A DNA stretch of 57,388 bases from an uncultured Oscillospiraceae bacterium (GTDB lineage: Bacteria; Bacillota; Clostridia; Oscillospirales; Oscillospiraceae): positions 1 to 57,388 of the forward strand of contig CALWXJ010000024.1 in the NCBI GenBank assembly GCA_944385475.1, in the 5' to 3' direction. The stretch's first letter is position 1; every line of letters begins with the position of its first letter. The notes beneath the pieces were generated by a model that searched no databases, was not told the origin of the DNA, and saw nothing but the letters and a program-made list of their open reading frames with translations. Below, piece by piece: positions 17,937 to 27,400 of the stretch. The position numbers and the translations under genes are program-made.

Positions 17937-19454
17937 TTATTTTACGATGAGAGTCTTTCCGTCCATCTCCGGAGGGCAGGCCAGGCCCATCATGTCCAGC
18001 ATGGTGGGGGCGATGTCCGCCAGGCGGCCGCCGCTGCGCAGCTCCGACCCGGCGCCGCAGAGGATAAACGGCACGGGGTTGGTGGTGTGGGTGGTCATGG
18101 GGGAGCCGTCAGGCTGCATCATCTCCTCGGCATTGCCGTGGTCGGCGGTGATCATGGCCACGCCCCCCATCTTCAGCGTGGCGTCCACCACGTCCCCCAC
18201 GCAGGCATCCACCGTCTCCACCGCCTTCACAGTGGCGTCAAAAACGCCGGTGTGCCCCACCATGTCGCAGTTGGCGAAGTTTAAGATGATGACGTCATAG
18301 GCGCCGGATTCAATGCGTTCCACGCAGGCATCGCACACCGCCCTGGCGCTCATCTCCGGCTGGAGATCGTAAGTGGCCACCTTGGGGGAGGGGATCAATA
18401 CCCGGTCCTCCCCGGGGAAGACCGTCTCGTCGCCGCCGTTGAAAAAGAAGGTGACGTGGGCGTATTTCTCCGTCTCGGCGATGCGTAGTTGGGTCATGCC
18501 CATTCCGCTGAGGTACTCTCCCAGGCCGTTGTGCACGGAAATGCGGGGGAAGGCCACTTCCACCCCCGGCATGGAGGCGTCGTACTCCGTGGTGCAGACG
18601 AAGTGCAGGGGGAAATACTGCCGGGTGAACCCGTCGAACTCCGGGTCTACCAGGGCCCGGGTGATCTGCCGGGCCCGGTCGGGGCGGAAATTGAAAAAGA
18701 TGACGCTGTCGTTATCGGAGATGGTGCCCTCACTGTCGCAGACCACCGGCTCTACAAATTCGTCACTGATATCCCGGGTATAGGAGTCCCGGACAGCCTC
18801 CACGGGGGAGGGATTCTCCACGGCACCCTCGCCGTAGACCATGGCGTCATACGCCTCCTCCACCCGGTCCCAGCGCTTATCCCGGTCCATGGCGTAGTAC
18901 CGGCCCATGAGCGTGGCGATCTTGCCTACGCCGATCTCCTTGCACGCCTCCACCGTCCGGGTGACGATGTCCAGCCCCGAGCGGGGAGCGGTGTCCCGGC
19001 CGTCCAGGAAACCGTGGATATAGACCCGCTGCAGCCCCCGCTCCTTGGCCATGCGCAGCAGGGCGAAGAGGTGGTTGATGTGGGAGTGGACGCCCCCGTC
19101 GGACAAAAGGCCCATCAGGTGCAGCGCGCCGCCGGTTTCCCCGCAGGCGTCCATGGCATGGCAATAGGCCTCGTTGTGGAAGAAGGAGCCGTCGGCGATG
19201 GCGGCGTTGATGCGGGGCAGGTCCTGCATCACCACCCTTCCGGCGCCGATGTTGGTGTGCCCCACCTCGCTGTTGCCCATCTGGCCCTCCGGCAGCCCCA
19301 CGTCCAGACCGGAGGCGGAGAGCTGGGTGTGGGCGCAGCTGGATAAAAAGGCGTCCAGGCGGGGGGTCCTGGCGGCGCGGACGGCATTGCCCTTGTCCGC
19401 ATCGCTCAGGCCGAAGCCATCCATAATAATGAGAGTAGTGGGTGTTTTGTTCAT
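17937..19454 (-). CDS. gpmI: 2,3-bisphosphoglycerate-independent phosphoglycerate mutase
   Basis: A 505-residue cytoplasmic, manganese-dependent enzyme converting 3-phosphoglycerate to 2-phosphoglycerate. The alkaline-phosphatase-type metal site is visible: LIIMDGFGLSD at the N-terminus, the phosphorylated Ser in QMGNSEVGHTNIGAG near residue 61, and C-terminal DMVGHTG and TADHGNAEEM. Length matches the family. GAGG lies upstream of the ATG. It is the third gene of the pgk-tpiA-gpmI order common in Bacillota. A GC-rich hairpin at 17902-17917 with a weak T/C tail may attenuate transcription into the SpoIIQ-like gene. Confidence 0.95.
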   Translation of the reverse strand: MNKTPTTLIIMDGFGLSDADKGNAVRAARTPRLDAFLSSCAHTQLSASGLDVGLPEGQMGNSEVGHTNIGAGRVVMQDLPRINAAIADGSFFHNEAYCHAMDACGETGGALHLMGLLSDGGVHSHINHLFALLRMAKERGLQRVYIHGFLDGRDTAPRSGLDIVTRTVEACKEIGVGKIATLMGRYYAMDRDKRWDRVEEAYDAMVYGEGAVENPSPVEAVRDSYTRDISDEFVEPVVCDSEGTISDNDSVIFFNFRPDRARQITRALVDPEFDGFTRQYFPLHFVCTTEYDASMPGVEVAFPRISVHNGLGEYLSGMGMTQLRIAETEKYAHVTFFFNGGDETVFPGEDRVLIPSPKVATYDLQPEMSARAVCDACVERIESGAYDVIILNFANCDMVGHTGVFDATVKAVETVDACVGDVVDATLKMGGVAMITADHGNAEEMMQPDGSPMTTHTTNPVPFILCGAGSELRSGGRLADIAPTMLDMMGLACPPEMDGKTLIVK

Positions 19455-19535
19455 AAATGTATAATCCTCTTTTTCCGGCGGGAGCCGGCGTAATGGCCCC
19501 GGAAAAGGGGCGGGCGGCTCCCTCCCTGGCAGGGC

Positions 19536-20309
19536 TTAGTTTTGATTGGCGGCGTGGATGATGGCCAGGAACTGATCCGGCTGCAGAGAGGCCCCGCCGA
19601 TCAGCCCGCCGTCAATATCCGGCTGGGACAGCAGCTCCGCGGCGTTGCCGGGGTTCATGGAGCCGCCGTACTGGATGGTGACAGACCGGGCCACCCGGGC
19701 TCCGTAAAGGCCCCGCAAAACCGCCCGGATGTGGCAGCACACCGCCTGAGCCTGTTCGGGCTGGGCGGTCCTCCCCGTGCCGATGGCCCACAGGGGCTCA
19801 TAGGCCACAATGCAGCGGCGCACCCGCTCCGGCGTGACGCCGTGGAACGCCGCCTTTACCTGCAGGGAGATCCAGTCCTCCGTCAATTCCGCCTCCCGCT
19901 GCTTCAAAGACTCCCCCACGCAGATGATGGGGTTCATGCCGGCGGACAGGACAGCGTGGACCTTCCGGTTCACCATGGCATCTGTCTCCCCGAAGTACTG
20001 CCGCCGCTCGCTGTGGCCCACGATGACGTACTTCACTCCCAGATCCGTCAGCATTTCCGCAGAGATCTCGCCGGTGTAGGCGCCCTGGGGCGCGTCATGT
20101 ACATTTTCTGCCCCCACGGAGATCCGCAGGTCCTTAAAGGCCTTGAGGGCGACAGAGAGATTGCAGGCGGGCACGCAGATCAGCGTTTCGCACCACTTGG
20201 CCCGGGGCATGTTCTTGCGGAGTTCCTCAGCGAATTTTTTCGTCTGGGTGGCGGTCATATTCATCTTCCAGTTTCCTGCGATGATCGTTTTTCGGTATCT
20301 GTGATTCAT
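19536..20309 (-). CDS. tpiA: Triosephosphate isomerase
   Basis: A 257-residue TIM-barrel enzyme interconverting dihydroxyacetone phosphate and glyceraldehyde 3-phosphate. Catalytic residues are present: Lys15 in GNWKMN, His in VIVGHSERRQYFGE, and Glu in VAYEPLWAIGTG. The phosphate-binding IQYGGSMNPGN and GLIGGASL loops are intact. AAAGGAG precedes the ATG. It lies 81 bases before gpmI and 119 after pgk. The gap to pgk holds two GC-rich hairpins without T runs on the coding strand, perhaps for RNA stability. Confidence 0.96.
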   Translation of the reverse strand: MNHRYRKTIIAGNWKMNMTATQTKKFAEELRKNMPRAKWCETLICVPACNLSVALKAFKDLRISVGAENVHDAPQGAYTGEISAEMLTDLGVKYVIVGHSERRQYFGETDAMVNRKVHAVLSAGMNPIICVGESLKQREAELTEDWISLQVKAAFHGVTPERVRRCIVAYEPLWAIGTGRTAQPEQAQAVCCHIRAVLRGLYGARVARSVTIQYGGSMNPGNAAELLSQPDIDGGLIGGASLQPDQFLAIIHAANQN

Positions 20310-20428
20310 GACGATTCGATGCTCCTTTGATTTTTTCCCGGCGGCGCCGCAGAGGGCGGCCGCCGGGAAACCAGCCGGCGTTTCGCCGGCGGGAGGGTTT
20401 GCGGGACAGTGTCCCGGCAGCGGCGCCT

Positions 20429-21622
20429 TTACCGGTCCAAAAGGCAGGCCACGCCGGGCAGCTCCTTGCCCTCCAAAAATTCCAGGCTGGCGCCGCCGCC
20501 GGTGGAGATATGGGTCATCTTGTCGGCGTAGCCCATCTGTTCCACCGCCGCGGCGCTGTCGCCGCCGCCGATGATGGTGATGGCATCCGTGCGGCTCAGG
20601 GCCTCCGCCATGGCCTGGGTGCCCTTGGCAAAGGCGGGGAATTCAAAGACCCCCATGGGTCCGTTCCACACCACGGTGCCGGCCTTGGCCACGGCGGCGC
20701 AATAGCGCTCCACCGTCTTGGGGCCGATGTCCAGCCCCTGCCACCCGTCGGGGATCTCCCCAGCGGGCACCACCTGGTGCTTGGCGTCCGGGGCGAAGGC
20801 GTCCGCCGCCACCGTGTCCACCGGCAGCAAAAGCTCCACGCCCTTTTGGGCGGCCTTTTCCATCATCTCACGGGAATACTCCATCCAGTCGGCCTCCAGC
20901 AGGCTGTCCCCGATCTTGCCCCCCTGGGCGGCGGAGAAGGTATAGGCCATCCCGCCTCCGATAATAATGGTGTCGGCGATCTCCAAAAGGTTGTTGATGA
21001 CGCCGATCTTGCTGGAGACCTTGCTGCCCCCCAGGATCGCCACCAGAGGCCGCCGGGGATGGGAGATGGCGCCCCCTAAAAACTCCAGCTCCTTTTGGAT
21101 CAGGAAGCCGGAAACCGCAGGCAGATAGGCCGCCACGCCCACGGTGGAGGCGTGGGCCCGGTGAACGGCGCCGAAGGCGTCGGAGACAAAGACCTCCGCC
21201 AGAGAGGCCAGGGCCTTGGCCAGAGCCGGGTCATTTTTCGTCTCGCCGGGCTCAAAGCGGGTGTTCTCCAGCAGAAGGATCTGCCCCGGCTGCAGCGCGG
21301 CGGCTTTTGCCCGGGCGTCCGGGCCCACCACATCATGGGCGAATAGCACCTCCTGGCCCAGGAGCTCTCCCAGGCGCTTGGCCACAGGGGCCAGGCTCAG
21401 CTTGGGGTCCGGGCCGTTTTTGGGCTTGCCCATATGGGAGCAGGCGATCACCGCCGCCCCCTGCTCCAGCAGGTAGCGGATGGTGGGAAGAGAGGCCACG
21501 ATGCGCTTGTCGCTGGTGATGGCGCCGCTGGCGGGATCCAGCGGGACATTGAAATCGCAGCGCAGCAGGACCTTTTTCCCGGCGACGTCAATATCGCGAA
21601 CGGATTTTTTATTGTACTCCAT
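20429..21622 (-). CDS. pgk: Phosphoglycerate kinase
   Basis: A 397-residue two-domain kinase that makes ATP from 1,3-bisphosphoglycerate. Motifs include [21 protein letters not shown], the hinge [18 protein letters not shown], and the nucleotide loop [15 protein letters not shown] near the C-terminus. The start at 21622 has GGGAGGAT upstream, and the frame open to 21700 adds a non-homologous extension. It heads the glycolytic run and is 110 bases downstream of trmL, so it may be co-transcribed or have its own promoter that I could not identify clearly. Confidence 0.96.
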   Translation of the reverse strand: MEYNKKSVRDIDVAGKKVLLRCDFNVPLDPASGAITSDKRIVASLPTIRYLLEQGAAVIACSHMGKPKNGPDPKLSLAPVAKRLGELLGQEVLFAHDVVGPDARAKAAALQPGQILLLENTRFEPGETKNDPALAKALASLAEVFVSDAFGAVHRAHASTVGVAAYLPAVSGFLIQKELEFLGGAISHPRRPLVAILGGSKVSSKIGVINNLLEIADTIIIGGGMAYTFSAAQGGKIGDSLLEADWMEYSREMMEKAAQKGVELLLPVDTVAADAFAPDAKHQVVPAGEIPDGWQGLDIGPKTVERYCAAVAKAGTVVWNGPMGVFEFPAFAKGTQAMAEALSRTDAITIIGGGDSAAAVEQMGYADKMTHISTGGGASLEFLEGKELPGVACLLDR

Positions 21623-21732
21623 AGAATCCTCCCTGACTGTTCCTTGCGGAGCCATGTGTCCGGCTCCGCCGTTTTTTGCAAAGGGGTCTGCCGATTTCAC
21701 GGTTCAATATGCGCAAAATACGCCCGGGACAT

Positions 21733-22236
21733 TCACTCCAGGGCCATCTCCCCGGTGGATTGCAGGCCGGGAAAACCGTTTTGCCGCAGCGCCTCGTAGA
21801 CGCACACCGCCACGGTGTTGCTGAGATTCAGGCTCCGGGCGGGAGACGCCATGGGCAGGCGGATGCACCGCTGCCGGTACTGTTCCCGAAAGGATTGGGG
21901 CAGGCCGGCGGTCTCCTTGCCGAAAAAGATCCAGCAGTCCGGCGTGAAGGCGGCCTGCTCATAGGAGCGGGGGGCCTTGGTGGTGGTGAGCCACAGGTCC
22001 TCTGCCGCCTCGGGGTGGCGGGCAAACAGATCCGCCAGATTTTCATAGTCGCTGATGTCCACCAGGTGCCAGTAGTCCAGGCCGCAGCGCTTCATGTTCC
22101 GCCTCACGGCGCTCTGGGAGATGTCGAACCCCAGGGGGCGGACAAGATGCAGACGGCTGCCGGTGGCGGCGCAGGTGCGGGCGATATTGCCGCAGTTTTG
22201 TGGAATTTCCGGCTCCACCAACACGACGTTGAGCAT
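21733..22236 (-). CDS. trmL: tRNA (cytidine/uridine-34 2'-O)-methyltransferase
   Basis: A 167-residue SPOUT-fold methyltransferase that 2'-O-methylates the wobble base of leucine tRNAs using S-adenosylmethionine. TrmL landmarks: LNVVLVEPEIPQNCGNIARTCAATG at the N-terminus, the FGKETAGLP motif, and the C-terminal knot RLPMASPARSLNLSNTVAV. The start at 22236 is chosen because homology begins there and CAGGAGG lies upstream; the frame open to 22314 overlaps the promoter. It heads the minus-strand run toward pgk. Confidence 0.93.
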   Translation of the reverse strand: MLNVVLVEPEIPQNCGNIARTCAATGSRLHLVRPLGFDISQSAVRRNMKRCGLDYWHLVDISDYENLADLFARHPEAAEDLWLTTTKAPRSYEQAAFTPDCWIFFGKETAGLPQSFREQYRQRCIRLPMASPARSLNLSNTVAVCVYEALRQNGFPGLQSTGEMALE

Positions 22237-22285
22237 AGGCGTGCCTCCTGATCTGTGAGGGGATAGACGTACAATGATAAGGCAC

Positions 22286-22314
22286 ATTGTAAGCGTTTGC
22301 GGAGGTAAATTCAA
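22286..22314 (-). promoter_or_regulatory. Promoter of trmL
   Basis: On the minus strand TTGAAT (22309-22314) and TACAAT (22286-22291) are spaced by 17 bases, 50 bases before the trmL ATG. Confidence 0.7.
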
Positions 22315-22509
22315 CCATATTATGTAAAGAACGGCAGGTTTTTATGAAAAATGTTATGAAAAGCGATACAAATTCTGCAAAATGCCGAAAAATATCCGCC
22401 CCTGGGCCGGTGTGGGGAGGTGGCCGGGAACCCGGGAAAAGCGCCCCCTCCGCCCGCCTGGGAAAAAGGTGAGAAATTTACACAAAATGCTGGATTTTCA
22501 GAAAAAGTC

Positions 22510-22518
22510 TGATATAAT
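22510..22518 (+). promoter_or_regulatory. Extended -10 promoter of prs
   Basis: TGA followed by TATAAT (22513-22518) is a textbook extended -10. No good -35 is seen at the usual distance. Predicted start is near 22525, leaving a leader of about 185 bases before prs. Confidence 0.7.
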
Positions 22519-22524
22519 ACAATT

Positions 22525-22711
22525 GCAATTTTCCGACATGCCTGCCTGCCCCCGGCAAAAAGCTGGGGGGCAAGGGGTTCCGGCGCGCTGTGGGAAGGGC
22601 CCGGCACCCCGGGAGGAAGCCCGGCCTCCGGCGGAGCGGCACGCCCCCAAAAGGCACCTTGTCCTGACCCATTTTATAACAATCCAAGAGAAGAAAGAGG
22701 TCGTATTGGAA
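22525..22711 (+). other. Long GC-rich leader of prs, unrecognised
   Basis: An untranslated stretch with several GC-rich complementary runs (for example GGGCCCGG and CCCCGGG segments near 22597-22612). It matches no riboswitch class that I recognise and has no T-run terminator. The frame is open through it, but prs homology starts only at 22712. Confidence 0.35.
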
Positions 22712-23671
22712 ATGATTTCTCACGGGAAAGACATCAAGATCTTCTGCGGAAACTCCAACCCCAAACTGGCCCAGGATATCTGCCAGCTGATGGGCACCAA
22801 GCTGGGCGAGGCCGAGGTGAAGTGCTTCGCCGACGGCGAGGTCTCCGTCTCCCTATATGAGACGGTCCGGGGCAGCGACGTGTTCGTGGTGCAGTCCACC
22901 TGCAAGCCCGTCAACGACAATTTGATGGAGCTGCTCATTATGATCGACGCCCTGCGCCGCGCCTCCGCCGGCCGCATCACCGCCGTGATCCCCTACTTCG
23001 GGTATGCCCGGCAGGACCGCAAGGCCAAGGCCCGGGATCCCATCTCCGCCAAGCTGGTGGCCAACATGATCACCGCCGCCGGCGCCGACCGGGTGCTGAC
23101 CATGGACCTGCACGCCTCTCAGATCCAGGGCTTTTTTGACATCCCCGTGGACAACCTCCTGGGCAACCCTGTGTTTGTGGACTATTACGCCAAGAAATTC
23201 GGCGAGAAGTGCGAGGACATGGTGGTGGTCTCCCCGGACGTGGGCTCCGTGGCCCGGGCCCGGGCCTTCGCCCAGAAGCTGCACATGAACCTGGCCATCG
23301 TGGACAAGCGCCGGCAAAAGGCCAATCAGTGCGAGGTGATGAACGTCATCGGCGACGTCAGCGGACGGGACTGCATCCTCTTTGACGACATGGTGGATAC
23401 CGCCGGGTCGCTGTGCAACGCCGCTAAGGCCATTGTGGAGATCGGCGGGGCCCAGAACGTGTACGCCTGCGCCTCCCACGCCGTGCTCTCCGGCCCGGCA
23501 CTGCAGCGCCTCAACGAGAGCGTCATCGCCGAGGTGGCCTTCCTGGACACCATCCCCGCGGTGGACGCGGCGCTGTGCCCCAAGCTGAAGTATCTGCCTG
23601 TGGCCCCCATGTTCTCCGAGGCCATTGAGCGCATTTACCAGGAGATCTCCATTTCCAAGCTGTTCCGCTGA
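22712..23671 (+). CDS. prs: Ribose-phosphate pyrophosphokinase
   Basis: A 319-residue enzyme making PRPP from ribose 5-phosphate and ATP for nucleotide, histidine and tryptophan synthesis. Class I features: IKIFCGNSNPKLAQDIC, the flexible loop YFGYARQDRKAKARDPISAKL, the divalent-metal HAS motif in TMDLHASQIQGFF, and the PRPP loop CILFDDMVDTAGSL near 220-233. The ATG at 22712 gives the usual N-terminus. A TTG at 22706 is closer to the AAAGAGG and could be used instead. A hairpin at 23707-23735 follows the gene. Confidence 0.95.
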   Translation: MISHGKDIKIFCGNSNPKLAQDICQLMGTKLGEAEVKCFADGEVSVSLYETVRGSDVFVVQSTCKPVNDNLMELLIMIDALRRASAGRITAVIPYFGYARQDRKAKARDPISAKLVANMITAAGADRVLTMDLHASQIQGFFDIPVDNLLGNPVFVDYYAKKFGEKCEDMVVVSPDVGSVARARAFAQKLHMNLAIVDKRRQKANQCEVMNVIGDVSGRDCILFDDMVDTAGSLCNAAKAIVEIGGAQNVYACASHAVLSGPALQRLNESVIAEVAFLDTIPAVDAALCPKLKYLPVAPMFSEAIERIYQEISISKLFR

Positions 23672-23776
23672 GTGCGGCGGGGACAGATTGATCACCCATG
23701 AAACGCAAGGCGGGAAGGGCAACTTTCCCGCCTTTGTGGGCTTTTCCGCAAGGCGGAGAGGCCGAAAGGAGCCACC

Positions 23777-24364
23777 ATGCTGTTTTCAAAATCCTCCGGA
23801 GGGGCGGACTGGATCGTGGCGGGACTGGGAAACCCCGGCAGCCAGTATGCCCACACCCGCCACAACATGGGCTTTCTCACCGTGGATCTGCTGGCGGAGC
23901 AGGCGGGGGTGAAGCTCAACAAGATCAAATTCAAATCCGCCTATAACATCCTCCCCTTTGCCGGGTGCCGCTGCCTGGTGATGAAGCCCCAGACCTATAT
24001 GAACCTCTCCGGTGAGGCGGTGGGGGAAGCCGCCCGGTTCTATAAGATCCCGCCGGAGCGGGTGCTGGTGATCTATGACGATATCTCCCTTCCCGTGGGG
24101 AAGATCCGGGTGCGGCCCACCGGCTCCGCCGGCGGGCACAACGGGATCAAAAGCGTCATCGCCCATCTGGGCACCCAGGACTTCCCCCGGATCAAGATCG
24201 GCGTGGGGAGCCCCGGCCAGGGGGGCGATATGGTGGATTGGGTCATCGGCGCCCCCTCCCAGGGGGAGCGAAAAGTGCTGCTGGAGAGCTTCCAGCGGGC
24301 CATCCTGGCCGCCCAGTGCATCGTCGAGGACGGCTGCGGGAAGGCCATGAACGATTTTAACTGA
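23777..24364 (+). CDS. pth: Peptidyl-tRNA hydrolase
   Basis: A 195-residue enzyme that recycles peptidyl-tRNAs dropped from ribosomes. Family signatures: VAGLGNPGSQYAHTRHNMGF with the catalytic His29, KPQTYMNLSGEAV with the substrate-contact Asn, the Asp in VIYDDISLPVGKIR, and the GSAGGHNGIKS loop. AAAGGAG precedes the ATG. It lies between prs and mfd, an order widespread in Bacillota, and is followed by a terminator-like hairpin. Confidence 0.95.
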   Translation: MLFSKSSGGADWIVAGLGNPGSQYAHTRHNMGFLTVDLLAEQAGVKLNKIKFKSAYNILPFAGCRCLVMKPQTYMNLSGEAVGEAARFYKIPPERVLVIYDDISLPVGKIRVRPTGSAGGHNGIKSVIAHLGTQDFPRIKIGVGSPGQGGDMVDWVIGAPSQGERKVLLESFQRAILAAQCIVEDGCGKAMNDFN

Positions 24365-24407
24365 TCCCCCGGGCAACAATCCCCGCCCTGACGCATAGAA
24401 ATCAATA

Positions 24408-24442
24408 CCCCCTCCCCCGGCATGGGGGGAGCGGGGCTTTTT
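24408..24442 (+). terminator. Probable terminator after pth
   Basis: CTCCCCC (24412-24418) pairs with GGGGGAG (24425-24431) with outer CCCC/GGGG pairing, followed by five T. It lies 36 bases before mfd, so read-through or an unseen mfd promoter is needed. Confidence 0.55.
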
Positions 24443-24478
24443 CCCGTTTAATTTCCAATTTTTTACAAGGACACGACT

Positions 24479-27400
24479 ATGGAACAGTTTTTGCGACAAC
24501 TTCAGACCCTGCCGGAGGTGCAGGAGTTGATCCGCCGGGTGGAGGAGGGCGGCTGCCCCGCGGCGGTGAGCGGGGTGCAGCCGGTCCACCGGGCGTGCAT
24601 CGGCGAGTGCGTGGCCCGGGGCAGCGGACGGAGCGGTGTATTTGTCTGCGCCGACGAGCGGGAGGCCCGGCAGATCGCCGGGGACCTGGAGACGCTGACA
24701 GGGATCCGTCCGGCACTGCTGCTGCCCCGGGAGTGGCAATTCCGCCCGGGGGCGGTGGCCTCCCGCCAGTGGGAGCAGGGCCGTCTTGCCGCCCTGTACG
24801 CCCTTGCCTGCGGCCAGAGCCGGGACGTGGTGGCCACTGTGGACGCCCTGATGGCCCGGACGATGTCGCCCCAGCAGCTGCGCCAGCTGACGGCGGAGCT
24901 GAGGATCGGGCAGCAGGTGGATCTGAAGGCCCTGGCCCAGCATCTGATATCCGCCGGATATACCCGCTGTGACCAGGTGGAGGGGGTGGGGCAGTTCGCC
25001 CTGCGGGGAGGCATCCTGGATGTCTTCTCCCCCCTGATGGAGGCCCCGGTGCGCTGCGAGTTCTTTGATGACGAAGTGGACGCCATGGGGACCTTTGACC
25101 CTGCCACCCAGCGCCGCACCGCCAATGTGGAGCAGGCGCTGGTGCTGCCGGCGGCGGAGGTGTTGCCCTGGGCGGCGGAGGGGGGCGTGCCGGCGGTGGA
25201 GGCCGCCCTTACCGCCCTTGCGGACAAGTTGGAGCGGGGGGAGCGGCGGCGCTGTGCCCCCCAGCTGCCTGCCCAGCTGCGCAAGGATGCCCAGCAGCTG
25301 AAAAACGGGGTCGATCCCGGCGGCATGGACCGGTATCTCGCGGCCATCTATCCCTCTCTCACCACAGGGGTGGACTATCTGCCCCAGGACGCTGTGGTGT
25401 TTTTATGCGAGAGCGGCCGGGTGGAGGAGCGGGCCAAGGCCGCCCAGGTGACGCTGAAGCAGGATGTGGAGACGCTGATGGAGGCGGGGGTCATGGCCGG
25501 GGAATATGCCTGCCTGAGCCTCTCTCCCGAGGAGCTGTACAGCGCGTTGGAGGATTACCCCGTGGTGATGGAGGACTCCCTGCCCACCTCCCGCCATCCC
25601 CTGCGGCCCAGGGGTCTTTTGGCCATCAGCGCCAGGCAGCTGAGCTCCTATGGCGGGAGCCTGGATACAGCGGTGACGGATCTGCGTCACTACCGGGACA
25701 CCGGATACGGGGTGGTGGTGCTGTGCGGCAGCGAGAACCGCGCCCGGAACCTCCAGCGCCTGCTGGAGGGGAAGGACATCCCCGCCGTGATGGATCTGGA
25801 GGGGAGCGCTATGCCGGCGCCGGGCCAGGTGCGCATCGGGCAGGGGGCTCTCTCCGCCGGCAGCGAGTGGCCGGAGCTGAAGCTGGCAGTGCTGACGGAG
25901 GGACAGCTCACATCGGTCCCCCGGAAGCAGCTGCGGCTGAAAAAGGACTCCAACCGCCAAAAACTCCAGTCTTATACCGATCTCTCCCCCGGGGACCTGG
26001 TGGTCCATGTCCACCACGGCATCGGCCGCTTTGCCGGGATCGAGCGGCTGCCGGTGGACGGCGTGCAGAAGGACTATATCAAGATCGACTATGCCGGGGG
26101 CGACTGCCTGTATGTGCCGGTGACCCAGCTGGATCTGGTGAGCAAGTATATCGGCGGCGGAGAGGACCAGGAGCGCACCCGCCTCAATAAACTGGGGGGC
26201 ACGGAGTGGGCCCAGCAGAAGTCCCGGGCCAAAAAGGCCGCCAAGGACCTGGCCAAGGGCCTGATCGCCCTCTATGCCCAGCGCCAGCGGCAGCCGGGCT
26301 TTGCCTTCTCCCCGGACTCCCCCTGGCAGCGGGAGTTTGAAGACGCCTTCCCCTACGCCGAGACGGAGGACCAGCTCCAGGCCATCGCCCAGATCAAGGC
26401 GGACATGGAGCGGCCCCGGCCCATGGACCGGCTTTTGTGCGGCGATGTGGGCTACGGCAAGACGGAGGTGGCCCTCCGGGCGGTGATGAAGTGCGTGCTG
26501 GACGGCAAGCAGGCCGCCATTTTGGTGCCCACCACGGTGCTGGCCCAGCAGCACTATGCCACCGCCTGCAGCCGCTTTAAAAATTTTCCCGTTACCATCG
26601 AGGTCCTCTCCCGCTTCACCAGCGCCAAGGAGACCCGGCGCATCACCCAGTCCCTCCGGGCGGGAGGGGTGGATGTGCTGATCGGCACCCACAAGCTGCT
26701 GCAAAAAACCGTGGCCTTTCATGACCTGGGGCTTTTGATCATCGATGAGGAGCAGCGATTTGGCGTCACCCACAAAGAGCGGCTCAAGGAGATGAGCCGC
26801 CAGGTGGATGTATTGACCCTCTCCGCCACCCCCATCCCCAGGACGCTGAACATGGCCCTCTCCGGCCTGCGGGATATGTCCACCATCGAAGAGCCCCCGG
26901 CAGACCGCCAGCCGGTGCAGACCTATGTCCTGGAACACGACTGGGGCATGGTGGAAGACGCCATCCGCAAGGAGCTGGACCGGGGCGGGCAGGTCTACTA
27001 CCTCCATAACCGGGTGGAGACCATTGACCGCACCGCCGCCCGGCTGCAGACCATGCTGGGGCCCCAGGTGCGCATCGTCACCGGCCACGGAAAGATGGGG
27101 GAGCAGGAGCTCTCTTCCGTGATGCAGGCCATGGTGGACGGCGAGGCGGATATTTTGGTGTGCACCACCATCATTGAAACCGGCATCGATATCCCCAATG
27201 TCAACACCCTCATCATTGAAGATGCCGACCGCATGGGCCTTGCCCAGCTCCACCAGATCCGGGGGCGGATCGGCCGCAGTGCCCGGCGGGCCTATGCCTA
27301 TCTCACGTACCGCCCGGGGAAAGTGCTGCAGGAGGCGGCGGCCAAGCGCCTTTCCGCCATTCGGGAGTATGTGGAGTTTGGCTCCGGGTTCCGCATCGCC

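Noticed and set aside
21646-21669. Plus-strand terminator-like hairpin (GCGGAGCC/GGCTCCGC then T6) before pgk
   Set aside because: No plus-strand gene lies upstream; on the coding minus strand there is no T tract, so it is probably just leader structure.
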